From an uncultured Eubacterium sp. (lineage in GTDB: Bacteria; Bacillota; Clostridia; Lachnospirales; Lachnospiraceae), in contig URAI01000003.1 in the NCBI GenBank assembly GCA_900545725.1, positions 8,630 to 72,629 of the forward strand: DNA of 64,000 nucleotides. Reading direction: 5' to 3'. Shown one piece after another: positions 1-9,071 of this stretch; position 1 is the first letter of the stretch; the number at the start of each line of letters is the position of its first letter. A model generated the notes under the pieces. It had not been told where the DNA came from. It did not search any database and saw only the letters and a program-made list of their open reading frames with translations. The translations under genes and the position numbers were made by a program.

Positions 1-33
1 AAATTTTTATTATTTCACACGGAGGTGGATACA

Positions 34-477
34 ATGGGAATTGAAGCAGTTAAGGGAGCAGTAGGAGCTCACAATTTTCAGAGTCAGGCAGTTACAGCCG
101 CTAAGCCGGTTGAGAATGTTGCTAAGACAAGTTCAGCATCAGATGCAGTCAGTGTGACAGCAGACCAGCAGACACAGGTGGTTGCTAAGACAAGCGAGGG
201 TGCAGCTAATAATGGTGGTCAGAATGGTAATCAGGAGGATAATAATTCTGGACAGCAGGCTCAGGCAACAATGCAGGATATTAAGGAGATTAATAAGCTT
301 ATTAACCGTAACACTGTTGCAGAGTTTGGTTATAATGAACCGACTCACAGAGTAACAATAACAATAAAAGATAAAGAAACAGATGAAGTTATCAAAGAGA
401 TACCATCAGAAAAGGCATTGAAGATGCTTGAGAAAGCATGGGAGATTGCCGGTATTCTTGTCGATGAGAAGAGATAA
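34..477 (+). CDS. flaG: FlaG family flagellar protein
   Basis: This 147-residue protein has a low-complexity N-terminal half rich in Ala, Gln, Asn and Ser. Its last 60 or so residues form the conserved FlaG domain, with the stretches NRNTVAEFGYNE, RVTITIKDKETDEVIKEIP and a closing helix before VDEKR. FlaG proteins are linked to filament length and usually sit next to fliD and fliS, as here. I chose ATG 34 because GGAGG at 21-25 lies 8 bases upstream; an in-frame GTG at 25 overlaps that site. The gene ends in tandem stops (TAA TAG) followed by a terminator. Its promoter must lie left of the window. The family call is firm; the exact role of FlaG is poorly known. Confidence 0.9.
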   Translation: MGIEAVKGAVGAHNFQSQAVTAAKPVENVAKTSSASDAVSVTADQQTQVVAKTSEGAANNGGQNGNQEDNNSGQQAQATMQDIKEINKLINRNTVAEFGYNEPTHRVTITIKDKETDEVIKEIPSEKALKMLEKAWEIAGILVDEKR

Positions 478-484
478 TAGTGTG

Positions 485-512
485 AAAAATAATGCCGATG
501 CGGTTATTTTTT
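485..512 (+). terminator. terminator after flaG
   Basis: AAAAATAA (485-492) pairs with TTATTTTT (504-511), with a CCG/CGG pairing inside the loop, and the 3' arm doubles as the U-run. It follows the flaG tandem stop directly, so flaG probably ends a transcript. Confidence 0.6.
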
Positions 513-524
513 ACATGCCTATTT

Positions 525-616
525 TTTCTGAACAAATCAAATAGTCCTTGATGGCAGAAGAAAAATCGCCTGTGCGGATTTTTTCTTCGCCTCTTTGCAA
601 CGAAGTTGCTTAGAAA
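525..616 (+). ncRNA. structured repeat element, copy 1
   Basis: The outer arms TTTCTGAACAA (525-535) and TTGCTTAGAAA (606-616) pair with one mismatch and one G-U. An inner hairpin pairs GAAGAAAAATC (557-567) with GATTTTTTCTTC (577-588). The same architecture, with compensating changes, recurs at 10010-10098. Similarity continues past the outer stem through a GAGG ribosome site to an ATG. It could be a cis-regulatory leader or a small mobile repeat; I do not recognise it as a named RNA family. Confidence 0.55.
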
Positions 617-627
617 TGAGGATTAGT

Positions 628-684
628 ATGCTGTCTATGTCTGGTACAGATATACAGACAGCCGGTCTGGTAATGCATAAGTAA
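628..684 (+). CDS. possible 18-residue leader peptide
   Basis: An 18-codon frame (MLSMSGTDIQTAGLVMHK) opens at the ATG that corresponds to the real start codon after copy 2 of the structured element. A GAGG site sits 6 bases upstream. No family is recognisable at this length. It may be a leader peptide, the stub of a lost gene, or chance. The remaining gap up to fliD (685-796) holds only short T/A-rich repeats (TTTATGTA-like, about 710-746). Confidence 0.25.
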   Translation: MLSMSGTDIQTAGLVMHK

Positions 685-796
685 TGCAGCCGTACATTGA
701 CTTGATTGTGTTTATGTATGTATTTATGTATTTATTTATGTACTATACCGGGTGTTATAACAGCATATCATATAAGTTAGAATGGAGGAATGAAAT

Positions 797-3136
797 ATGC
801 CTATAAGACTTTCAGGTATGTCATCAGGGCTTGATACAGAAGCATTGGTATCAGCACTGGTGTCCGGATATAGAACACAGAAGGATAATCTTGTAAAGGC
901 ACAGACAAAGCTTCAATGGAAGCAGGACAAGTGGAATACAATGAATACCAAGATATATTCATTCTACACAGGTTCATTAAGCACATCGCGTTTTTCTAAG
1001 AATTATAATCTTAAGAAGGCTAAGATATCTAATTCTAATTATGCCTCAGTTGATGCATCAACATCAGCAGTTACAGGTACACAGAGCCTTAAGGTTAAGA
1101 AGCTTGCAACAGCAGGTTATCTTACAGGAGGTGTAATCTCTGCTGATAGTTCTAAGACAGACAGTACTAAGATTAAGGGTGATACCAAGCTTAGTGAGAT
1201 TAGTGGAATGGGTTCGGGTTCTACAGGTAAGCTTGAAGTTACTGCTGAGGGTAAGACAACAAGCATACAGTTATCTGATGATATGACAGTTAATAATCTT
1301 ATCGTACAGCTTAAGTCGGCAGGTGTTAATGCCAGCTTTGATGAGACTAACCAGAGATTCTTTATAAGCTCTAAGACATCAGGAACGGAGCATGAGTTTT
1401 CGCTTACAGCCTCGGATGCTAATGGTAAGACAGCACTGTCTGCATTAGGGCTGGCTGATACGTCAATTGATAATATTGATAATATAATTGCACCATATAA
1501 GAACATTGTAAATAATAAATCATATGTAGATGATGCAGCTAAGAACAGATATAATAGTGATGTAAGTTCATTTAACAGTAATGTAGGTACATATCTTAGC
1601 AATATTAAGTCTGCAACGGAAAGCCTTACGGTTGATAAGTATAAAGAGGAATATATTACAGGGTTTATGAATACGGCAGGCGAGGATGGTTCAGGAATAG
1701 CAGCAGCAAGGAAGAATCTTTCAGATGCTATGTCGAAACTAGAAGAGGAACTTAAAGATGATACCCTTTCTGAGGATGCCAAGGCGGAAAAACAGTCAAG
1801 ACTTCAGGCTATTAAGGGAGTTATAAGTCTTACTAATGATACATCAACTTATGATACAGCTAAGAAGCTTCAGGAATCTAATGCAGCTGAAATTAAAAGT
1901 CTTGAGTCTACAATTGAAAGTAATACTAAGTCTATTACCGATATGTATAAGGAAGCCGGCTTTGGTGATGCATCAGATACAACATATACTATAGATAAGA
2001 CTAATGGAAAGCTCATTATTGCAAATAGCACTATGGCACAGTATGTAGGAACTGATGGTAAGATTGATACTGAAAAGTATACATACGATATGGCAGCAGC
2101 AGCTACATCAAGTGATGCCTCTTCTAAGATTAACAGCTATAAGACAGAAGCTCAGGAACATTTAGATTATGCGGATAAGATGGTTAAAGCATATGAGACA
2201 GTAAAGAGTGCAACAACTGATTCAGACAAGACAACAGCAGAATATAAGGCTGCACTTAATACATTGGGAGTATCATCAGATACATCAGGAAGTTCAGCCA
2301 AGAGAATATATGCACAGGATTCAGAAATTGAACTTAATGGTGCTACATTTACTAATAATACTAATACATTCTCTATTAACGGACTTACTATCACAGCAAC
2401 AGCACTTACCGGTGATAATGAAGTAACTATATCAACTGAAAATGATGTGGATGGTATATATGATTCTATTAAGAGCTTTATAAGTGATTATAACAGTCTT
2501 ATAAAAGAGATAGATACAGCTTATAATGCTGCAAGTGCCAAGGGATATGAACCGCTTACAAGTGATGAGAAGTCAGCAATGACAGATGATCAGGTTAAGG
2601 AATGGGAAGACAAGATTAAGACTTCACTTCTTAGAAGAGACGGTACATTAAGTTCAATATCTAATATGATGAAGACAGATATGCTTAGATCATTTAATAT
2701 TAATGGAAAGGCATATTCATTATCAAGTTTTGGCATATCTACAGCAGGATATTTCTCATCAGGCGATAATGAAAAGGGTGTATTACACATTGACGGTGAT
2801 AGTGATGACAGTACATCGGCTTCTAATGAAGATAAGTTAAAAGCGGCTCTTGCTAATGATCCGGATGCGGTTATATCATTCTTCTCACAGCTTGCAGATA
2901 ATCTGTATACTGACTTAGGTAAGAAGATGCAGGGTACAGCGATGAGAAGTACCTTTAAGGTATATAATGATAAAGAGATGGCTAAGGAATACTCTGATTA
3001 TACAACTAAGATTAAGGATAAAGAGACAGAGATATCTACATGGGAAGATTATTATTTTAATAAGTTCTCTAAGATGGAATCGGCTCTTGCAAAACTTAAT
3101 TCACAGCAGTCATCTTTATCAGGATATTTTGGATAA
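797..3136 (+). CDS. fliD: flagellar hook-associated protein 2 (filament cap) FliD
   Basis: FliD forms the cap at the filament tip and folds exported flagellin. The N-terminus (residues 1-50: IRLSGMSSGLDTEALVSALV and the following amphipathic helix) is the typical FliD_N start. The C-terminal third contains the DYNSLIKEID and LRRDGTLSSI stretches and the closing coiled-coil helix ending SLSGYFG, typical of FliD_C. At 779 residues it is longer than many FliD proteins; the extra length is a Ser/Thr/Asp/Lys-rich middle (about residues 230-520) that probably forms exposed domains. GGAGG lies 8 bases before ATG 797. It sits between flaG and fliS as expected. A second, shorter FliD-like gene lies at 48904-50223 on the other strand. 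Confidence 0.95.
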   Translation: MPIRLSGMSSGLDTEALVSALVSGYRTQKDNLVKAQTKLQWKQDKWNTMNTKIYSFYTGSLSTSRFSKNYNLKKAKISNSNYASVDASTSAVTGTQSLKVKKLATAGYLTGGVISADSSKTDSTKIKGDTKLSEISGMGSGSTGKLEVTAEGKTTSIQLSDDMTVNNLIVQLKSAGVNASFDETNQRFFISSKTSGTEHEFSLTASDANGKTALSALGLADTSIDNIDNIIAPYKNIVNNKSYVDDAAKNRYNSDVSSFNSNVGTYLSNIKSATESLTVDKYKEEYITGFMNTAGEDGSGIAAARKNLSDAMSKLEEELKDDTLSEDAKAEKQSRLQAIKGVISLTNDTSTYDTAKKLQESNAAEIKSLESTIESNTKSITDMYKEAGFGDASDTTYTIDKTNGKLIIANSTMAQYVGTDGKIDTEKYTYDMAAAATSSDASSKINSYKTEAQEHLDYADKMVKAYETVKSATTDSDKTTAEYKAALNTLGVSSDTSGSSAKRIYAQDSEIELNGATFTNNTNTFSINGLTITATALTGDNEVTISTENDVDGIYDSIKSFISDYNSLIKEIDTAYNAASAKGYEPLTSDEKSAMTDDQVKEWEDKIKTSLLRRDGTLSSISNMMKTDMLRSFNINGKAYSLSSFGISTAGYFSSGDNEKGVLHIDGDSDDSTSASNEDKLKAALANDPDAVISFFSQLADNLYTDLGKKMQGTAMRSTFKVYNDKEMAKEYSDYTTKIKDKETEISTWEDYYFNKFSKMESALAKLNSQQSSLSGYFG

Positions 3137-3298
3137 ACAGGTATATTAAGTCTGAAATGCATAGTTGTGCAATAATAATTGCATTTTAAACTTTTGATAT
3201 TTACATAATACAATGTTTTATGAGTTATAAATAAGAATATAGGATATACTATATCAGAATATTATTATAGTAATATGTTATAATATAACACATTAAGA

Positions 3299-3337
3299 TA
3301 CACGCAGATAATTATTCATAATAATTGTTTGCGTGTA
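3299..3337 (+). other. long hairpin between fliD and fliS
   Basis: TACACGCA (3299-3306) pairs with TGCGTGTA (3330-3337), and an inner AATTATT/AATAATT stem closes on a three-base loop. No T-run follows, so it reads better as an mRNA processing or stability hairpin than as a terminator. Confidence 0.4.
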
Positions 3338-3397
3338 TGTTGATTATGCGATATAATATTGATAAATATTCGTATAAAGAGAAAAGAGGGTATATAC

Positions 3398-3772
3398 ATG
3401 GCTATTAATCAGCAGGCATATGCAAAGTATGGGAATAATAAGGTGCTTACAGCATCTCCGGGAGAGCTTACTTTATTATTGTATGAAGGAGCTATTAAGT
3501 TTTGTAATATAGCTATTATAGGTGTTGAACATAATGATATCCAGAAGGTTCACAATAATCTTAAGAAAGCACAGGCAATAATAGAAGAATTAAGGTCTAC
3601 ACTTAATCATAAGTATCCTGTTGCCAAGGATTTCGATAAGATATATGAATATATATACAGCTTACTGGTTGATGCTAATATTTCAAAGAAGACAGAAGAT
3701 ATAGAGGCAGCACTTGTTGAGATAAGAGGCATGAGAGATACATGGAAGCAGGTAATGCAGAAGACTAAGTAA
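3398..3772 (+). CDS. fliS: flagellar export chaperone FliS
   Basis: FliS is the cytoplasmic chaperone that holds unpolymerised flagellin before export. This 124-residue protein shows the family pattern: an early AYAKYGNNKVLTASPGEL stretch, LLYEGAIKFCNIA, and a helical C-terminus with the ALVEIRGMRDTWKQVM region. An upstream in-frame start at 3359 exists, but ATG 3398 follows AAGAGGG at 3384-3390 and gives the normal family N-terminus (MAINQQAYAKYG). It follows fliD and precedes the FlgN-like chaperone, a common order in Firmicutes. Confidence 0.94.
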   Translation: MAINQQAYAKYGNNKVLTASPGELTLLLYEGAIKFCNIAIIGVEHNDIQKVHNNLKKAQAIIEELRSTLNHKYPVAKDFDKIYEYIYSLLVDANISKKTEDIEAALVEIRGMRDTWKQVMQKTK

Positions 3773-3934
3773 TTGACGATATATATATTTATGCTTTATT
3801 AATAAGCAATAGTGTGAAAAGTATAAATAAAGATTAGTATATGCGCATGATACAAGAGCAATAATTACCTGTATTATAACTAATAATTTAATTGGTATGT
3901 TATTATATATAACATAGAAGGTGAGTGCTTTAAT

Positions 3935-4414
3935 ATGACAGATAATTATCTTCAGATGATGATAGAGAGTCTTGTAATGAAAAGAGATATATTACAGGAG
4001 ATATCAGAACTTAATATAAGTCAGGCACAGATGGCATCAACTGACGGTGCAGCCTTTGATGAACAGGCATTTTATTCAAGTATAGAACGAAAAGGTCAGC
4101 TTATAGATAAGCTTCTTGAACTGGATGATGGATTTGATGCGTTATTCCAAAGAGTGAAGGACTCGATAGGTAATAATAAGCAGTTATATTCTGAACAGAT
4201 TAAGCAGATGCAGCAGCTTATTAAAGCAGTGACCGACCTTAGTGTCAAGGTACAGGCACAGGAGGCAAGGAATAAGGTTACAGTAGGCAGGAAGTTTGCC
4301 AGAATGAAAGCAGATGTGCAGACGGCGAAGAGAAGTACCAAGATGGCGAATGCCTATTATAAGGTACAGAGTAATATCGACTATACTCCACAGTTTATGG
4401 ACAAGAAAAAGTGA
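3935..4414 (+). CDS. FlgN/FliT-like flagellar chaperone
   Basis: A 159-residue, almost wholly helical protein with long amphipathic stretches (residues about 5-50 and 65-135) and the C-terminal YYKVQSNIDYTPQFMDKKK. Small coiled-coil proteins of this size after fliS in Clostridia are usually annotated FlgN-like (chaperone for the hook-junction proteins) or FliT-like (FliD chaperone). Sequence alone does not separate the two. AGGTGAG at about 3919-3925 supports ATG 3935. The call rests on helical pattern, size and neighbours rather than a diagnostic motif. Confidence 0.65.
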   Translation: MTDNYLQMMIESLVMKRDILQEISELNISQAQMASTDGAAFDEQAFYSSIERKGQLIDKLLELDDGFDALFQRVKDSIGNNKQLYSEQIKQMQQLIKAVTDLSVKVQAQEARNKVTVGRKFARMKADVQTAKRSTKMANAYYKVQSNIDYTPQFMDKKK

Positions 4415-4527
4415 TATTACGGGAATTATAGTTTAATTATAAGAGATGTCTTAATACTTTACCAAGGTTATAATTAAGGAAGACAGTCTGATTATAAAAA
4501 GAAAAATAAAAAAGTTTATATTCGGAC

Positions 4528-4554
4528 TAAAGTTTATAAAACAATGTCCGATAT
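4528..4554 (+). promoter_or_regulatory. sigma-D (FliA-type) promoter of flagellin
   Basis: TAAA (4528-4531), a 15-base spacer, then TCCGATAT (4547-4554): a near-perfect match to the flagellar sigma consensus TAAA-N15-GCCGATAT. A 6-base inverted repeat, TCGGAC (4522-4527) and GTCCGA (4546-4551), flanks the -35 box and overlaps the -10. The flagellin start lies about 87 bases downstream. Confidence 0.85.
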
Positions 4555-4641
4555 AATAAATAGCAATAACAAATATATGTTATTGAACTAATCAAATTAT
4601 TGTGGCAGGGAAGCCACAGGATATTCAAGGAGGAAAATATT

Positions 4642-5454
4642 ATGGTAGTACAGCATAATCTTGCAGCAGCCAACACTAACAGACAGTTAGGAATTATCAC
4701 AGGCGCACAGTCTAAGTCAACAGAGAAGTTATCATCAGGTTACAGAATTAACAGAGCCGGTGATGATGCAGCAGGTCTTTCAATTTCTGAAAAGATGAGA
4801 AGCCAGATCAGAGGTCTTGATAAGGCATCTTCTAATGCACAGGATGGTATCTCAATGATTCAGGTAGCTGAGGGCGCTCTTAATGAGACTCACTCTATCT
4901 TACAGAGAATGAATGAATTAGCTACACAGGCAGCTAATGATACTAATACTTCAACAGATAGAACAGCTATCCAGGCAGAGGTTGATCAGTTAACAAGCGA
5001 AATCGACAGAATCCGTTCTACAACACAGTTCAATACAATGAATTTATTAGATGGTAAATTATCAGGAAAGAAGCTTCAGGTAGGTTCACTTGAGGGTCAG
5101 TCTATTTCTATTTCTGTTTCTAATATGAACGCATCATCACTTGGAGTTAATTCATTAAAAGTTTCAAGCTTTAGTAGTGCAGGTAAAGCAATGACATCTA
5201 TTCAGAAGGCTATTGATAAGGTATCTACACAGCGTTCTAAGCTTGGTGCTATTCAGAACAGACTTGAGCACACAATCAACAACCTTAACACAACAAGTGA
5301 GAATACTTCTGCAGCTGAGTCACGTATCCGTGATACAGATATGGCTAAAGAAATGGTTGAATACAGCAAGAACAATATTCTTATGCAGGCTGGACAGTCT
5401 ATGCTCGCACAGGCAAATCAGCAGAATCAGGGTGTTCTTTCACTTCTTGGTTAA
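4642..5454 (+). CDS. fliC: flagellin
   Basis: The major filament subunit, exported by the flagellar type III system. At 270 residues it is close to a minimal flagellin. The N-terminal D0/D1 region (about 1-140) includes LSSGYRINRAGDDAAGL and LQRMNELATQAAND (the TLR5-facing segment). The C-terminal D1/D0 region (about 185-270) ends AQANQQNQGVLSLLG. Only about 45 residues join them, so outer D2/D3 domains are absent. AAGGAGG at 4627-4633 fixes ATG 4642. It is transcribed from the sigma-D promoter just upstream and closed by a strong terminator. Its Ser/Thr-rich linker (SISISVSNMNASS) would be a natural place for O-glycans made by the adjoining island. Confidence 0.97.
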   Translation: MVVQHNLAAANTNRQLGIITGAQSKSTEKLSSGYRINRAGDDAAGLSISEKMRSQIRGLDKASSNAQDGISMIQVAEGALNETHSILQRMNELATQAANDTNTSTDRTAIQAEVDQLTSEIDRIRSTTQFNTMNLLDGKLSGKKLQVGSLEGQSISISVSNMNASSLGVNSLKVSSFSSAGKAMTSIQKAIDKVSTQRSKLGAIQNRLEHTINNLNTTSENTSAAESRIRDTDMAKEMVEYSKNNILMQAGQSMLAQANQQNQGVLSLLG

Positions 5455-5481
5455 TTTTAATTACTACTATGGTAAGAGAAG

Positions 5482-5514
5482 AGCTGTCGCGAAAAGCGAC
5501 AGCTTTTTCTTTTT
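5482..5514 (+). terminator. terminator of flagellin
   Basis: AGCTGTCGC (5482-5490), loop GAAAA, GCGACAGCT (5496-5504), then a T-rich tail. A textbook intrinsic terminator 27 bases after the flagellin stop. Confidence 0.92.
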
Positions 5515-5643
5515 AAATAATGATATTTAATAACAGTATAATTTTTAGACTATAATAATTGACATTTTTTCAAGTGCTATTGGATGGCATAAATGTTTAT
5601 GTATTATTAGTTTGTGGAATTTTATTTGAAGGGAATCAGATAA

Positions 5644-6555
5644 ATGAACGTGCCAAAGGATTTTTTTAAGGGAGAGATTCGTAACAGTTTCTATGTTGAG
5701 AAACTTATGAAAAAAACATGGGCGGCACAGCTTGAGGTGCTGCATGATGTTGATACATTATGTAAAAAACATAATATCCAGTACTTTGCTGACTGGGGGA
5801 CACTGCTTGGAGCGGTAAGACACAAAGGATTCATTCCGTGGGATGATGATATGGATATTACCATGAAACGTGAAGATTACACCAGATTCTGCCAGATAGC
5901 TCAGGAAGAATTAAAGGATAATTACGAGATTGTTAATTTCCATACTGATGAGGGATGGAAACATATGCTGGCGAGAATAGTCAATGGAAGAGAAATAAGT
6001 TTCGATGAAGACAGGCTTGAAAAGTTCCATGGCTGTCCTTTTGTCGTGGGAATAGATATATTTCCATTGGATTATGTTGCACCCACACAGGAAGAAGATG
6101 AGCTGCAGTGCAGGCTGATTGCAATTGCCACGCTGACTGCCGGGGAATTGGAAAATGGCAATGCAACACAGCAGGAACAATACGAAGTTATAAAAGGTAT
6201 TGAGCAGATGTGTGGTGTTCATTTTGATGTGAACAGGCCATATCCGGTACAGTTAAGAGAACTTGCGGAAAACTTAAGTATGATGTACACGGAAGAAGAA
6301 GCAACACATATTGCGCTGATGCCTGATCATGCAGGCTCAAGACCAACGGATGTATATCCAAAGGAGTATTATGAAAGCGCTATTGAAGTACCTTATGAAT
6401 ATACAACAATTCCTATTCCGGTTGGGTATGATAAGATATTAAGGCAGAAATATGGTGATGATTATATGACTCCGTATATTGGCGGCGGAAGTCATGATTA
6501 TCCTTTTTATAAAGAACAGTTAAATATGATATATGAGGCAAATGGAAACCGATGA
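5644..6555 (+). CDS. LicD family phosphotransferase (1)
   Basis: LicD-type enzymes move a phosphocholine- or polyol-phosphate-like group from a CDP-linked donor onto a surface glycan. The 303-residue protein has the signature GTLLGAVRHKGFIPWDDDMDI near residues 55-75 and a second conserved block IPIPVGYDKILRQKYGDDY near residues 255-280. It is the first gene after the flagellin terminator. AAGGGA lies about 10 bases upstream of the ATG. Its stop overlaps the start of the next gene (ATGA), so the two are probably translated together. Two paralogues lie at 12039-13016 and 13345-14172. The actual donor is not known from sequence. Confidence 0.88.
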   Translation: MNVPKDFFKGEIRNSFYVEKLMKKTWAAQLEVLHDVDTLCKKHNIQYFADWGTLLGAVRHKGFIPWDDDMDITMKREDYTRFCQIAQEELKDNYEIVNFHTDEGWKHMLARIVNGREISFDEDRLEKFHGCPFVVGIDIFPLDYVAPTQEEDELQCRLIAIATLTAGELENGNATQQEQYEVIKGIEQMCGVHFDVNRPYPVQLRELAENLSMMYTEEEATHIALMPDHAGSRPTDVYPKEYYESAIEVPYEYTTIPIPVGYDKILRQKYGDDYMTPYIGGGSHDYPFYKEQLNMIYEANGNR

Positions 6556-7898
6556 AAAAAGTTATAACATATGGAACTTATGACTTGTTTCATCAGGGAC
6601 ATTATAATCTGTTAAAGAGAGCCAAAGAGTTAGGAGATTATTTAATTGTTGGTGTTACTACAGAACACTTTGACGAGGCAAGAGGTAAGGTTAATGTAAT
6701 AGATCCAATTATGGAAAGAATTGAAAATGTCAAAAAGACAGGCTTTGCTGACATGATTATTGTTGAAGACCATGATGGACAGAAGATAGAAGATATACAG
6801 AAATATGATGTTGATATATTTACAGTGGGGTCGGACTGGGTTGGTACATTTGATTATCTTAATTCATTCTGTAAGGTGGTATACCTTGATAGAACACCTA
6901 ATATATCATCAACAATGTTAAGAGCTTCCAAGCATAAGATTATAAGGCTTGGAGTTATAGGAACGGGAAGAATCGCACCGAGATTTGTTACCGAGTCGAG
7001 GTATGTAAGCGGTATTGTAATGACAAGTGCATATAATCCGGTTGATATACAGGGATTGAATATGTTTTGTGATAAGTATGAGATACAGCCATATAGCAAT
7101 GACTTTGATGAGTTCTTAGAGGATATTGATGCAGTGTATATAGCATCTCCTAATGAGACACATTATAAGTATGCCAGATTAGCACTACAGGCAGGAAAAC
7201 ATGTCTTAAGTGAAAAGCCGGTAGCATTTACTAAGAAAGAGAGCATGGAACTTTATTCCATTGCAAAGAATAATAAGGTTGTACTTATGGAAGCTGTAAA
7301 AGCAGCATATTGTCCAGGATTCCAGCAGTTAATTAATGTAGCTAAGAGTGGAAAGATTGGGGATATCAAGGATGTGGAAGTATGTTTTTCAAGACTTGCA
7401 GATGTTAATTCCAGAGAAAGAACAGACAGCGAGCATGGAGGCGCATTTCTTGAATTTGGACCGAGTACACTGCTTCCTGTAATTAAATTATTGGGTAAAG
7501 ATTATGATGCTGTTAATATAGACAGTATAGAGGATGAGAATGGATTAGACCTATATACTAAGATTAATATACGATATAAGGATGCAATGGCTACAGTAAA
7601 GACAGGGGTTGCTGTCAAGACAGAAGGACAGCTTGTAGTATCAGGAACTAAGGGGTATATAATTGCTCCATCACCGTGGTGGCTTATGAAACAATTCGAT
7701 GTAAGATATGAAAATGCATCATTAGTAGAGCATTATGAACCAAGATTCCAAGGTGATGGTCTGAGGTATGAAATAGGTGAATTTATATCTAAGATTAATG
7801 GCTTTGGTGGTAAGGATTACAAGCTGACGGCTGGTGAATCTATTACTATGGCTGAGTTTATAGAATTATTTATGAAACAAAGAAAAAATAAGAAGTAA
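6552..7898 (+). CDS. cytidylyltransferase fused to Gfo/Idh oxidoreductase
   Basis: Residues 1-125 form a glycerol-3-phosphate cytidylyltransferase-like domain: the nucleotide-binding GTYDLFHQGHYN near residue 10, GSDWVG, and the closing RTPNISSTMLR. Residues about 131-448 form a Gfo/Idh/MocA NAD(P)-dependent oxidoreductase with GVIGTGRIAP and the SEKPVAF catalytic-lysine motif. A fused enzyme could oxidise or reduce a sugar or polyol phosphate and then activate it with CTP. That fits the LicD gene it overlaps by 4 bases, since LicD uses CDP donors. The oxidoreductase half is paralogous to the N-terminal half of the protein at 10110-11909. The domain calls are firm; the substrate is unknown. 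Confidence 0.85.
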   Translation: MKKVITYGTYDLFHQGHYNLLKRAKELGDYLIVGVTTEHFDEARGKVNVIDPIMERIENVKKTGFADMIIVEDHDGQKIEDIQKYDVDIFTVGSDWVGTFDYLNSFCKVVYLDRTPNISSTMLRASKHKIIRLGVIGTGRIAPRFVTESRYVSGIVMTSAYNPVDIQGLNMFCDKYEIQPYSNDFDEFLEDIDAVYIASPNETHYKYARLALQAGKHVLSEKPVAFTKKESMELYSIAKNNKVVLMEAVKAAYCPGFQQLINVAKSGKIGDIKDVEVCFSRLADVNSRERTDSEHGGAFLEFGPSTLLPVIKLLGKDYDAVNIDSIEDENGLDLYTKINIRYKDAMATVKTGVAVKTEGQLVVSGTKGYIIAPSPWWLMKQFDVRYENASLVEHYEPRFQGDGLRYEIGEFISKINGFGGKDYKLTAGESITMAEFIELFMKQRKNKK

Positions 7899-7988
7899 AT
7901 ATATAGGCTCAATATTGAAAAACTTATAGAGAATATATGTAAGAAGGGATTGGGAATATACAATATATTAATTTAGAAAGGCTGGAAG

Positions 7989-9056
7989 ATGATTAAAACA
8001 GGTATAAAATATACACATAAACTTGACATGGAAGCTGCAAGAAATAATAATTTTAATATATTTGAAGTGGATTATCAGGATGTAGATTGTATTAATGACA
8101 GATATCATAATTCAATCAATATAGATGGAATATATATTTCATTAGAGAAGCTGGATAGCGATATATTTATGAATGTTATGAATAAGGCGAGAACTAATAA
8201 TTCCAGATATGTGGTTATAAGTACTATTGGCTGTGATGAGATAAATAAGCTGTATGAAATTGCAGATAAAAATAAAGATATTATAAAAGAATATGCGATA
8301 GATATATATATTGAAAATAATTATATAGTTAAGAATGACAGATATCTATATGGTCATTTTTCAGATTCTACAGATTTGAATAGTGTTGTTGAATACTTAA
8401 ATGATATAACTGCAACCAGTCTTTTTGGCGTATGCATAGATGTTGGGTATGCGAATATTATAGGTATTAATATCAGATCTCTTATTGAAGGAGTAAGTAG
8501 TAATCTGAAGCTTATGCATATGAATGATAATGACGGGGAACATGTGCAGTTTCAGATGCCATATACCTTTACGACAGGAAGAGGAACATTATCCACTGAC
8601 TGGTTCAGAATAATAGGTTCGCTTGTGCGGATGAATTATAAGGGGAAAATTGTATTTAATACAATAGGGACATTTGAAAGGACTCCTGTTGAATTACATG
8701 CGGCGATGTTTGGGCTTCTAAAGGCTATGGAAAAAGAGTGGGATGAACAGTTTGAGTTTGAAGATAAGCTTAAAAGAGCTAAGCATATAATATTATTTGG
8801 TGCCGGAAAAATGGCACAGAATTATATGGAGGAATGGGGCAGCAGATATAAACCGGCTTTTTTTGCAGACAATAATAAAGACAACTGGGGTGAAATACGA
8901 ATGGGTGTTGAAGTAAAATCACCAGATGAGATAAAGAATATACCAGAGCAGGACAGACTGGTACTTATATGCAATCTGTTCTATGATGCCATAGGCGAAC
9001 AGCTGGATGGCATGGGAGTAGGGTACGGCTGTTACTGGGATCACTATTATTTGTAA
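7989..9056 (+). CDS. TIM-barrel isomerase-like protein with C-terminal Rossmann module
   Basis: Residues 1-255 resemble a divergent xylose-isomerase-like (sugar phosphate isomerase/epimerase) TIM barrel: CIDVGYANIIG and HMNDNDGEH followed by MPYTF match the neighbour at 9072-9995. Several expected metal ligands look altered, so activity is uncertain. Residues 261-355 are a copy of the GAG module that recurs through the island (HIILFGAGKMAQN, then FFADNNKDNWGE, then LVLICN). It follows the cytidylyltransferase fusion by 90 bases. Pairing two such barrels with Gfo/Idh enzymes recalls inositol-type pathways (IolG/IolE/IolI). That is an analogy, not an assignment. Confidence 0.65.
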   Translation: MIKTGIKYTHKLDMEAARNNNFNIFEVDYQDVDCINDRYHNSINIDGIYISLEKLDSDIFMNVMNKARTNNSRYVVISTIGCDEINKLYEIADKNKDIIKEYAIDIYIENNYIVKNDRYLYGHFSDSTDLNSVVEYLNDITATSLFGVCIDVGYANIIGINIRSLIEGVSSNLKLMHMNDNDGEHVQFQMPYTFTTGRGTLSTDWFRIIGSLVRMNYKGKIVFNTIGTFERTPVELHAAMFGLLKAMEKEWDEQFEFEDKLKRAKHIILFGAGKMAQNYMEEWGSRYKPAFFADNNKDNWGEIRMGVEVKSPDEIKNIPEQDRLVLICNLFYDAIGEQLDGMGVGYGCYWDHYYL

Positions 9057-9071
9057 TTCGGAGGAAAATAT

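Noticed and set aside
705..750. TTTATGTA-like short tandem repeats before fliD as a phase-variation tract
   Set aside because: The units are irregular and few, and do not sit in a coding start or promoter spacer that I can identify.
1117..1782. Long minus-strand frame inside fliD
   Set aside because: It is a shadow of the biased codon use in fliD, with no ribosome site or recognisable product.
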